This document shows, piece after piece, positions 36,001 through 48,000 of a DNA stretch of 64,000 bases. How positions within the stretch are numbered: the stretch's first letter is position 1; each line of letters starts with the position of its first letter. The stretch is from Crocodylus rhombifer (lineage: Eukaryota; Chordata; Crocodylia; Crocodylidae). The translations under genes and the position numbers were made by a program. Under the pieces are notes generated by a model. That model was not told the origin of the DNA, searched no databases, and saw only the letters and a program-made list of their open reading frames with translations. The DNA is taken from assembly GCA_038503035.1 (NCBI GenBank), contig JAVSML010024441.1, forward strand, positions 389,026 through 453,025, written 5' to 3'.

Positions 36001-39000
36001 AGGCCCTATTCTTTTCAGATTTGGCCCAAAGTTGATTTGGATCGCTGTCCCTGATTCGATTTGGCCAAATCTGAATCTGACTATTAGATGCTGATTTGGA
36101 GAATCAACGATTTGGCCATAGATACACCTTTTAAATGTTTTTTCTACATACCTTGAGGTACCAGTGTGGCTTGTGATCACTGTGATGCTGGGGTACATGG
36201 AGCATCCCACAGGAGTGTGTGGGGGGCCCTCCACATGCTTGGTGGCAAAGCCAGAAGTGGACTGGAAGTACTGCCGGTCCACTTTCGGGTCCAACAGGGA
36301 GCACACTGGGGGACCCCCCCCCCCACATCTCCCCCACTCGGTGATTGACTGCAGGGGAACCCCCCAGACCCAGGAGGCACCAGTCACCGAGTAGGGGGAG
36401 GAGTGCTTCTGATCCACCTCTGGGTCTGCGGCTGAGCGTGCTGGGGAGCCCCCCACGCTTCCATGGGATGTTCCATGTACCCCACCATCGCAGCACTCAC
36501 GAGCCCCTGCTACCTACAGGTATGTAGAAAAAACATGTAAAGCTGTGTCTGTTCAAATCACTGAATCTTTCCAAATCTCTCCGATTTGATTTGGAGAGAG
36601 TAAAGGGTCCTCTGATTCGATTTAGATTCGGAGATTCGATGGCCAAATCTTTGCCAAATCGAATCAGGGACCGAAGCGTCACACAGGCCTGTTGAACAGT
36701 ATTAATATAATTACCATTTAATTGTTTACATCCCTAATCCATAGTGTCGAAAGAACTGTTGTGATTTTTTTGAGTTCTTTGCAACAGAAGAATTGTTTTA
36801 TTATTTTTCTTTAGTCAAATAATGAGTAAAAACCTAAGAGCTTCCTTTTTCTGAGGGTGTCTCAAGCCTATAAAGGGATTCCTTGACTCTAAAAAGATTG
36901 AGAACCACTGCCCTAGTCAAGATTCATTACCTATAAAATGACATCTGCTGACGAGCAACTTTGCTCACCCAGGTTCAAGGAAGTATCAGCTTGCAGTGAT
37001 GTAGCTATATAGTTGCTGGCAGGTTTACTGTCTGCTGTGGCTGGGTTTTCTGTCACTGAGGGTAGGTGCCCCATTTTATATTTATCCTACTAAGAAGAAG
37101 GAATTGTGTTTTGTTGAACACCATTTTGTTAACCAGACGTAATGTTTAAAATTAAATGTCTGTAGAACTACATTTTGATCCAGTGCCTTACACCTTGAGA
37201 GCTGCAGACACAATGGAAAAAATTTGATCCAAGACCACAAAACAAAATTGCCTTTGAATTTACATTTAACTTTCTTTGCTCAGTGCTATTAAACATCCTG
37301 ATTATAGGCCTATTTTGCTGTCCCCTAACGAAAGGCAAATTTCTTGCTGTAGAGCAGGATTTCCACTTTACCAGAAGTATAATACACATAGTGGCAGCAC
37401 AGGGCACATCAATGTCAATCCCCTTTTATTTCCTGAAGAGGTGTTGCCTTTTGCAGTAATATTATAGTAGTGAATGGGGTCAGAGAGGTGTGTTAAAATA
37501 CAGCTTTCTCTTCCCTGAATACAGGCATTTTCCTTATAAAATTACATATATTTATCTCAGTACTTTATAATGCATTTATAAAAGCTCTCCTGCCTGTCTT
37601 TCTGATATTGTAGAGAGCCCTTATTCACTGTTCAGGCAAGTACAAGAATCATTCATTTGCAGTTTATTATATTTGATATCACTCAGTGCATGAGAGTACT
37701 TTATAATGCTAGAGATACAAGCAGGAGAGCTTTATAAATAAGTCATTATGGTAGCAACGCTCGCTGTGTTTGAGAAGACATTTTCATAACTCCTTAAGAT
37801 CAGTTCCATTACAGAGATAAGGGTATTGTATGAAAACTCCAAGAGCAAATATGCTTATTTTTGTGGTAGATTTTGAGTCGGCTTTACCATGAAGGAGAAA
37901 AATAAGCCAATATGAATCTCTCTATTTTTACAGATTGTATAACATCTAATTTCGCACCCCCAACAATAGCTCCAGTTTATTTTAAGCTGTACCATATTAG
38001 GGTTTTAAATTTGATGTTAAGAGCTTTATCTTCAGAAGGCTGTCAGAGATGTTTCCCATCAGGTTTGTCTCCTTTTCATGAGTGGCGCTGCATCTTTCTT
38101 TTGGTATCTGCCTACTTCCTTTCAGTCTCTTTGTAAGCTTTCTTGGGACTTGTTTTTTCTAGTGTTATACTTCAGAGCGGATGGCCATGGACCTACTCCC
38201 ATTTAAGTCTGGTGGAGGTTAGTCATCAGGTTCCACCCCCTGCCATTAAAGTCCTCTTCTCTCAAGCCATCTCCTAATGCCTGTCCCAGTAGTCGGGCTT
38301 TACAGAATCTCTAAAGGTCAAAAAAGTCAGTTTCTGCTGCATGGTGGGGTGAAGGAGACACAGTGAACTCGACCTCTCTGGAGAACAAACTGCCAGCAGC
38401 ACTCGGTATATGCGAGTGGTGGACGTGGAAGAATGAATTGCCTCTACTGAGGAAATATGACACAGGGTCTGGTCTCAGGTCATAAACTGCATAGCTTATC
38501 ACAGAGGGATCTTTCTACTAGAGCAGTGATTCTCAGCTAGGGTGGTGCAGGGAACTTATGATTTAAAATATCTTTAAATAGTAGGACTAAGCTTAGTAAC
38601 AGGTTATATGTAATTGGACCATAAGCTGGTTCAGGATGCAGCACTTCCTAAAATATCTAAAGCCATAAGACCAAACTGGCAAGGGATACAGGATTTAAGA
38701 CGTTCGCTACTATAAAGTTTGAGTAGAGGAGTCCTGCAGCAGGGTGCATGCAGAATGATGCTGCAAAACAGTGACAGCTACTTGGTCTCGCAAAGCAAGG
38801 TCTCCCATTCAGCTCTGTGGTGTTTCTTTGTTTCCTTGTCCATCTCCCCGAATGCAGTGGAGGAATTTTGAAATGGCTCCTCTCTGCTTCTGGTGAAAAT
38901 CAGAAAGCTGAAGGACTGATGGGGTGGTGCCTCTTTACCTCCTTAGTGCACAGCACGTGCCACCTTTCTCTGGGGCTGTAACTTTTTCTCTAAGTCCAAA

Positions 39001-42000
39001 AGAAAGTTTGATGGCAACCATTAACATCTTCCACCTTAACATCTCCCACTCGCATCTTGGCTTTGTCCATGGCCCCAGCATAATTTAAAAGACACCCTGA
39101 AATATTTTTCCCAATCAGAAATTTAAAAAGAAAATTGTTGGAGGAAATGGGGGCACTGGAGGCCATGGGGTACAGCAGACCTTGGCCAAGGAAGAAGAAA
39201 ATATAGTTCTCTGCAATGGAAGGAAGAATTGCAAGCACAAAGCCCATGACATGGAAGGAATTAAGGCATACAGAGAGAGCTGGCATTGGGCCAAGATTGG
39301 CGGTGGAGATGGGGTAATTAAAGGATGCACATTGTCCCTGCCATAAGGAAAGGAGGGATTAAAAGACACAGGTCATCCCTGAAATAAAGAACTCAGAGAA
39401 AATGGCCACAGAGAGCTTATTGGAAGGAATGGAGGCATGCGGGGTCCCGGGGAGTTCAGTGCACTTGTTCTGCCAATGCAGGTGTAGGACCCCAACAGCA
39501 TTACCAGGTAGGAGGAAGATCACCTCGTACACTAGTGAAATTTCCATTCTCATCAACAGGGACCCTTTTGAGCAACAGTTGAGTGTACAAGTGGAATGAT
39601 GGTGTCAGGATTTGGTTTAGTGCTGAATTTGGACTAGATTTCATTTCCAAAGCTCGTTTTAGCTGAATTTGCCAAGACATTGGCTGGAAGTCATAATGAG
39701 CCATTTTGTGTGCTTGCATCTCTCATTCAGTGACAGGTGGCTGGTATACTACTGTTTCATCTCCTTTGGATTGCATTTTTTAATTTGTCAAGGGCACCTA
39801 CAGCCTGGGATTGGCATTCTGTTAATAAAGCTATCATATGGCGAATGTGTAAGGCAGGGGAAATCAAGATGTAGAACAGCAGCAAGATTAAATTGGTCGT
39901 TAGATGGTGGAAATAAATGGTGAAACACAGGTAAGTTTCACTCTAATTTAGCATTTTCTGCTTTACAGGTGTTAGTGCAGAAGAAATCATTGTCATTTAA
40001 TGACACCCTTAATTGTGCAGTTATGCACTGTTTGTCTACTTTACTTCCATTAAATTGCAAGTTGATGTTCTTTTTTTCCTTGCCCAGGTTCAATAGATGA
40101 GGGGGTCACTGAAGGATTACCCACACTCCAAAGTACCTCTGGCACTAATACTCATGCAGATGATGATGATCGGTATGTACCCACATTGTGTGCAAACTGT
40201 TCTGCAGTAAGTGGTATGCTGTTGCTATAATTAACTTACCCAACTGTAATCCCTGAATGTTTAGCTGCTCGTACGTACACTTTCTCTGTTGAACAAAGTA
40301 CAGTCAGTGCCTGAAGCTGCAGATGCTTTAGAACAATGCAGGTGATGAAAGTTGATATTTACTTACCTGTTGCTCTTCATTTCCTATGTATTTCAGAAGT
40401 TTTCAACTTGAACTGGAGATGAGAGACAGATACCCATAGTCGTGTGCTATCTTCATCACTGTTCTTTATTAATAAGCAAGAAAAATGTCATTGAGAAACA
40501 GCTAAAGTTGCTTCATATGTTCTATATCTGACATAATGCCACAAAGCAACATGTACATCTTAGCTTTTGCATGCAGAGGCACACATTTCACTATTTCTAT
40601 AACTGCCCTAAGGAATGTGACAGGACCCGCAGCCTTTAACCGCCATTGACTACCTGGACTTACTACTTTTAGTTTATATGTGTGTAATACAGTAGTTTGG
40701 CAACTTACACCCCTGTAATAATATAGTAGTTTGTGTTTGGAATAGGAAGCTTGCTAAAGGGTGGGTAAAGGAATCCTGGCATATGTAGGTGGGTTAAGTC
40801 AAGGTTATGTTTCATAGCTGGAAGTATATGAAATATTTATTAGAGAAGTCTATAGTTCTCGGGGGAGTAGAGGTAAATTTAATGTTTTATGTCCTTGCTT
40901 TTGTGGCTATGTCAGGTATGGTATGCAGCTAGCTGTTCTGTTTCAAAATGAACCTTTTTATTATGTCATCTTCCTAGTTTTTTACGTATTACTTAGGGGA
41001 GGAACTTTGAGCAAAGGAAGTGAACCATGGCTATGCTACAATCTCTGTGTTAGAGAGAAGGTTTTATCACTCAGCAGCTGTGTTTTTCTAGTACATAAAC
41101 CCTGTTGGCAGGTGCACATAGAGCCTCCTTCATTGTAGGATTACACTTAAAAGAAAATCAGAGCTGCTGAGAGAAGACTATGACAGAGAAAAGGCTGTAT
41201 CCATTTGCTACCTTTAAGTGTGCAAATTTAGTTATAAAATAACTATCACATATAGTTATGAGTAATAATAGCTAAAGATAACCCCAACTCCTAAATATTC
41301 TTTTTTTAAATTACTTGTTAAATCCAAAATAGATCTGTTATATCTCCACCAATGGTAGAAAAAAGATACCAGGTGACAAATTCAAATTGGCACAGGCACT
41401 AATCATCCACAGCTAATCTCAAACACTTTTTAAAAATATGGAAAAAAAATAAGCCAAAACTGCATGGAAGATTCAAAGGCTATGAGACCTCTAAAATTGT
41501 GCAGTGTCACAATGAAAGCCTTTTACATACAGAGAAAAATATGAGTTTATTCCCTGTATTGAACCTTTGCTTGGAAACTCCTAAGTCCAATTGAATAAGC
41601 CCCTCTATAAAATGCAGTAGGATTTTCTGTATTGCATATCGTTCTGAGAGCGCTGCTGGCTGGGTAGGTTTATTAGGAGCAAAACTCTGCATTCCAGTTT
41701 AAAGCTTTTTAAAGCAAATAATGTATTTTATAAGTTCAAATACATCTTATATGCCTTTGCATGCCCTATAAATCAGCTAAATGTTTAAGTTAGAACTTCT
41801 AAGTCTCAGGTAGTTCATCCTTGACTTGATTGTAGTAGGAAGCATTGTTTTATGTATGCCCCGACTTGATTCTCAATCAAGATATATATTTGGGTATATT
41901 TACTATTGCTACCTTCTGGCTCTGCTCTGTTCAGTAATTCACAGTCAACAAAAATCATCTTGAGCTATATAACTTCTATATTAATTTTCTGAGGTGCACA

Positions 42001-45000
42001 CTCTATTTTCTCTCCTGAGTGTGTGTATTTATAAGGTGTCCTGATTTTTATCCACAGGACAGTAAGCTGGCTATTTTCAATTCACAATGTGGCATTTAGA
42101 TGTATTCTAGAATGAGATGGAGATCATGTTCTGAGTACAGTAAAACCTCTACTGCTATCTTTGACACTCCCCACTTCCAAAAAAAAAAAAATAAGAAGAA
42201 GAGTCTGAAAGTTTCCTCTGTAGAGAAGCATTACCTAGAATATCCTGGGCTTACTCTAAAAGCACCATATCTCCAAACAGAGTTCAGACTTCCTCCAGGT
42301 TCTCAGGAACAGGAGGAATTTTTGACTGTCTGAAAGAAGCATAGGGGCTTTGTGTCACCAAGTAGAGTTTGTGACCGAATCGCTCTCAAGCATACTTGTT
42401 TAACAGATTGATATATGTGCAGTTATTTTTCCTTACTGGCTTTTTTCTCTGTGGATCATTAGTTTAAAACTAAATTGGAGGTTGCTTTATTAATGTAGGT
42501 TTTCAAAACTCCAGTTCTCCAGACACGCTGGAATGTGCTTCCTTTCTACTTCAAGTACAAGCAAAAAGACCTGTCCACCTAAATGTAAAATAAAACTGTG
42601 TAATCAGTGAGAGTTTTATCTTCCAATGTAAAGTGTGTTGTCATGTAAAATATCTTTTTCCATGATAATTATTTAACACAATTATCCATTGACTACCTGG
42701 ACTTACTACTTTTAGTTTATACGTGTGTAATACAGTAGTTTGGCAACTTACTTGTTTCAGGCAGGTCATATGGTTTATTACTTGCAGTATAATGGGGCAC
42801 GTGTGATTGTTATGTATTTCATCTGCTGTCACTGAATTGATTTCTGTAGTATTTTTTCTTCTGCTGATTTGTTACTGGATTGTAATAAAATTCTATAATG
42901 TGGATATATAATATGACTGTATGACTGGTTTAGCTTTACTGGTCTTTATACCAGTTATGAAGTAGATTACTAACACTAAAATATTTTAAGGCTTGTAAGG
43001 TCTAATCATAATAAGTGTCTTCATTTGTTCAAAATGTTTGTTTTCTGCTTTACAAACAGGACATTTTTAAATAAACTTAGAATATGGATATTTACATTTG
43101 TTGGGATTTAGTTTTTCATGCTTGAACGTGCATTTGTAGACTGTCCAAAGCAGGAAAAATTGCTGATAGAACTTGAGGTCTTAGGTTGTGAAACTCTTAA
43201 CTACAATTAACACAATTTGTTTCTTGACTGAGATGATTGGGACATTTTCCATATTCTTATTCATTTCCCAAATGAATTGGGGGTGGGGGCTATTTAAATT
43301 GCTGCTTTTATTTTATGTGACTGTTACAAAACATTTTTGGACACTTGGTATCTGTTGCATTTCAGTGTTATCCCTTTTTTATCTGATGGTACACCCATTT
43401 CTTACAGCTTGAAATGGTTAAGAAGTGCATATAAGTAGAGAATTAGGGTGAGATCAAGTATTATTTTTAAATTGAACGTGTTTATTGCGGACAGGTCCAT
43501 AGATCCGTTACAAATCGGTGCTTCAGTCTGGGAACACACCAAGACCTCTCTGTCACCAGCAGCAGGAGAATTTCCTACTCCGGTCTTACCTGCCTCATTA
43601 GCGGAATTTGGTGGCCATTCAGCCCGTCCAGCTACAGCACTGTTTGAGTAAAATCCTAAACTGAAGGTCAGCTGCCTTACAGATAATGTGGGTCAAGGTA
43701 CCAAGATGTTTCCAGTCATATCCCAAGGTGGTATGTCTTCTGAGGAGATTGTGCTGTTAGCTTTTCTTCCCTTTTCAAGGCATTTGCAGAGCCTGGCACC
43801 ACAACAGGCTTCAAGGAGTGAGCTAGGCCAAGAAGAGCCAGAGGCAAAAGAAAAGAGGAGCCATGTCCAGACAAGCATGGATGTGCAGTACATGGCGCTG
43901 CAGACCCGTCTGCAGCGCCACACATTGCATGTTCAGGGAGATTCTGGGGTCAAAAAAACCCACACCAAAAAAAAAATAGGGCAGCACATGTGGCAGTAGT
44001 GTGTGCGCTGCCCAGAACCAGAGCCTGGCTGGCCAAAGCCACATTCCCTGCTCCCTGCTGCAGGAGCACTGTGGCTGCAGCTCCCAGAGGCCCCCAGGAC
44101 TCCAGGTAAGGCTGCTGGCTGGCCCCAGCCTCCCCTGCCCCATTTGGGGTAACCTGCCACATGCCAGAGCATGCACACAGCACTGTCATTCCCTGAGGAC
44201 AAGTAATAGCAGCACAAGAAGTGCCGCTGCTACTTGTCCCTTGAGAAATGCACATTTCCACTCGTGGTGGTATCTTCTGCTTTTTCCCTCTTTTTCAAGT
44301 GTTTCATTGGGGAGCTTTGCTGGTTCCAGGGGAAGACTGAATTCTGCCCTCTTCCAACCAAGGCCATGAAGGGAATAATGCCAAAATGACAGCACGGCAG
44401 GTGAAAGATTGAATCAGAATCCCTACAGCCTGCACAAGCAACTGAGCCTCCAACTTCAGAGCTCCGCAACCTTCTCACCTTTTCTGCTACTCCGCTGCTG
44501 ATGGAGACCACTGGATATCTCTTAGATGCTGCCAAGAAATGGAATATATGGCTCTGTTGTAACAGGCCTCATAGGGATTCCCTGCTGATATCCTAGGTTA
44601 GGCTTCCAGGAGAAATGCACCTATCTGGGTCACTTAGGCTTTATTTAATGGAAAGAGAGGGAGAACTTCTGGGGAACTGATCCTTGAGCCTCAGGTTTGA
44701 ATCAGGCTAGCTTGCACATGAATAGCAGCATTTTCTTTTTCCTACTTTGCTTATTACCAGTTGATTTTTACAATGCTTCAGGGTTTCTTCCAGCATCAGG
44801 GTAGCATTAATATTTGGTTTTAATATAAAGTATAATAATGTTCATAAAGCACCATAGCCCACAGTAAATCTCATGGTACTGAACAACAATCATAACACAG
44901 TTTCTCATTAACTAAAAAACCCCAGCATCAACAAAATTGCTGACAAAAAACCCCCCCAACAAAAACAATGAACCATGGAAACTGCAAAGAAAAAAACTGG

Positions 45001-48000
45001 AATAATTTATCTCTTCCTGGATAATATTTGCATTCAGGTCTCTGTGCAAAATGAAAATCTTGTCAAATAGTGTTAAGATTTTGGGGCATCTAAGAGTTAT
45101 AATTTAAAGAAGCCAGAGAGCCATAATACAGAGAGCTGGAGAAATGAGTTTGGGCTGACAATAAGTAATCAGGTACGAGCTTTCCTCTTAGAAGAATGTT
45201 AACAGAAGATTACGGTGGTCATAAATAAAGATAATACAGTTCTTGGAGCGTGCAAGAAATACTGATCTGTTAAACAGGCATGCATTAGTGCTTTCGAGTT
45301 CGTGAAATTTATCCAATAATCCCTGTTTATCCTCTCCATTTCACCCTATCATGTCCATTTACAGAGATTAAAAACCCACTGTAAATTTTCGGCTCCCTTG
45401 AGGGGAAGGGATCAGTTTTTTTTGGGTGGGTCTTTTTGAAGGGATCTTCTCAGTGAATTAGATTGAGCAATCCTGATGCATTCAAGCCGGGGTGACAGAG
45501 CAGGCTCATTTGGTTCTCAGTTCAATCCAAGAAATAGGTATTTACCTGTAGAAGTGGAACGCAGCATCAACTGGAACAAAATGACTTTTGCTCCTAATGT
45601 GGATAACAAATTTCTTGTGGCTGTGGAAGTCAACGTGAGGGGATTGTCATAAATAAACTTGGAAACGGATGATATCAAAAAGAAAAATGGATGTCTTCTG
45701 TCCTGGGTTCAGTAAAATCTCTTTATCTTTTTGGGGGCACTGTCTAGCGAGGGGGCATGGGCACCAAAGCTTTCTTGGTAGCAGTTTGAATAAATAGTGG
45801 ATCTGGCAACCAGGAAGAGCCTCATTCATTGTGTGTGGGGGAGAAACAAACCCCCCAAATTGCTGAGCTTGTGATTTGACTGTTTTACATGTGGAAACAG
45901 CAGTGAAATATCCCGTGGCTTCTGTGTTGGGACCTGAGATGTAAGGTGGCAAATTACCTCTCCCAAAGGCGATTCAGTACCTCTGTTATCTTCCCAGCTT
46001 TCCCACTGGGACCATACAAAAGATGAGAAGAGAGTGGCACTGGATTGTCGATCTCCTACAGATAAATTGTGTTACTGCAGAAATCCATCCATTTGGGGCC
46101 ACCCTGAATACAAAATGGATACTTCAATGAAGTGATGCACGTTCTACTGGTTAATACAAAGTCTGTAATTTAACAACCATATTAAAGTTGAACACAGCCT
46201 TGAATTCTTCTAGGAGTGCTTTTAGAAGCATGTCCAAGAAAAAAGAGCAGCTGTCTAGTAGAAAGGCATCAGAATGTTTTAAAAGGGGAGTTTCGTACAA
46301 ATCCCAGAATGAAATACTTCACTATTCCAGTTCTCTCTCAGATCATGGAGCATGACCTCAAAACCTCTTTGAGCTCTTGTGGAAGAGTGTTATACTTGCT
46401 ATACTACATTAAAGTAGACCTGCTGATAGTTACCATCCCCAAATGAGATCCAGTGTTGTCCCTGGAATTCAGATCAGTATTCTTTGCAGTAGACCTAACA
46501 TTCATCTCTTAAGAATATTTCCTGAATTTACTTTTCTTTTGTTAAACATTCAGCTCAAATGTGTCAGAATGCTGGTGATCTTATGACTGAGAAGTCAGAT
46601 CATGTGTTGTGACCTGCTGATCAGCCACCACGCTGTCACTACATAAATTCACCAAAATTATGTGCATTAGTCATCCAGGCTTTGGTCCACTGTCATTTGT
46701 TTGGCAATTGATTTCTTTTCAGGAGAAGACGGGAAGGGTGTACCTTATTTTGGTGTCCTGATCCTATTTCATTAATCTATGGAGCTTTGTATCATGAAGA
46801 CTAGGAAAATATGTGTGTTTATGTGAAGATTTCCTTTCTATGACTTTTACCGTCCACTGGTCCAGTACAGCCTGTAAACCAGCAGTCATGTAGAACGCTA
46901 GTTGAAATCAGCATCCAAAAATTTATATTTCTTTTTCTTGGAAGAATTTTGTATGTTCTGTAGTAGGAAAATTTGCTGTGCTTTTTCCTTAGGGTTTATT
47001 TAATACAGTGTAATTTAGAAAAGTAAAATTGAATTATCCTGGCTGTGGAAGCTGTCTTAGTTGGAGAGGATTTCACAGCACAGGGCATCCCAGTGATGGT
47101 TAGGTTCTGTCCCAAACTGTGAGCAGGCTGACATATTTATGGGCCTCATTTGCTTGAAAAAAGGAAATTTTCAGGGAAACACAAATACATTTCCTATTAT
47201 AGTTAAGTGACTAAGCTCTGTCTACAAGGAAGAAAATATTAAGTTGAAGGCCAGATTATAACATTATAGTCCCTTTCCTCCCTCCCCAGTTTTAATAGTC
47301 TGAATGGATGAAAGTATGTAGTCCATTTCATGTAACTTACTTCTTTGAAGATAAAATATTCCTTTCCTTTTTACTTACCAACCTAGTAACCAGTTTGCTA
47401 GTTTTTAAATTCCTAACACAACTCCTGTCATGCAGAGGACTGAATCAACCAAATAGCCAGTATGAAATAATGACATTTATTATCTTACTGCATGCTGGCG
47501 GACTGATGGGTTGAGCTTGTGTATAATATGTACTACATAACATTTGCAAATGATTGCATCAATCATAAAATCTGACCTGAGCTAAAAATGGCTCTCTGCC
47601 TCAGTTTCCTTTTTTTAAAATGTCACTGAAACTACAAAATAAATTACTGTTTGCTTCCCTAGCTTGCCAGAAGAAGAAGAATTCTTATGGGTACACTTTC
47701 CAGTTGCAATTAGTTACATACCTTTGGAAGAGGATGCGTACCTCAAAAGTAAAGTAGGTTGTGCAACTGATATTCAAAAACCATTTGTAATCAAACAAAT
47801 CAGAGGCCCGTTTCCATTTCTAGCCATAATGGCAAGCCAGTGAACATGAAACTTCCAGGGCGGCTCAGATCAGTAGTTTTTCAGGAAGATGCTTTCAGCC
47901 TCCATACAATTTAATATAAATGGAAACAATACTTGTTGCTTAAACAGGACAATCATGTTTTCTTGTTGTACAAACAGATTTGAAGTTCAAGCTGTTTTGG

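Larger units (their letters stand above)
35143..36910. mobile_element. Charlie-like hAT element, host of nested insertions
   Basis: The left end is 'cagtgattctcaacc' and the right end, read in reverse, 'cagtggttctcaatc', a classic hAT terminal repeat. The flanks are ctgtagtc (35135-35142) and ccctagtc (36911-36918), an 8 bp target duplication with two mismatches. Without the younger insertion at 35291-36736 the host is only about 320 bp and non-autonomous. Its left part matches 18957-19076. Confidence 0.8.
33024..40087 (+). other. ZBTB44: ZBTB44 intron 2
   Basis: About 7.1 kb with GTATAG at the donor and TGCCCAG at the acceptor, phase 1. It holds the nested hAT complex at 35143-36910 and a foldback at 37571-37740. 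A lone hAT-style left end 'cagtgattctcag' lies near 38524. The stretches 33050-35140 and 38600-40080 show no recognised element. Confidence 0.85.

Noticed and set aside
35455..36496. Frames of 115-177 codons in intron 2
   Set aside because: They fall within the nested transposon complex and overlap on both strands. They show low-complexity content and no known domain.
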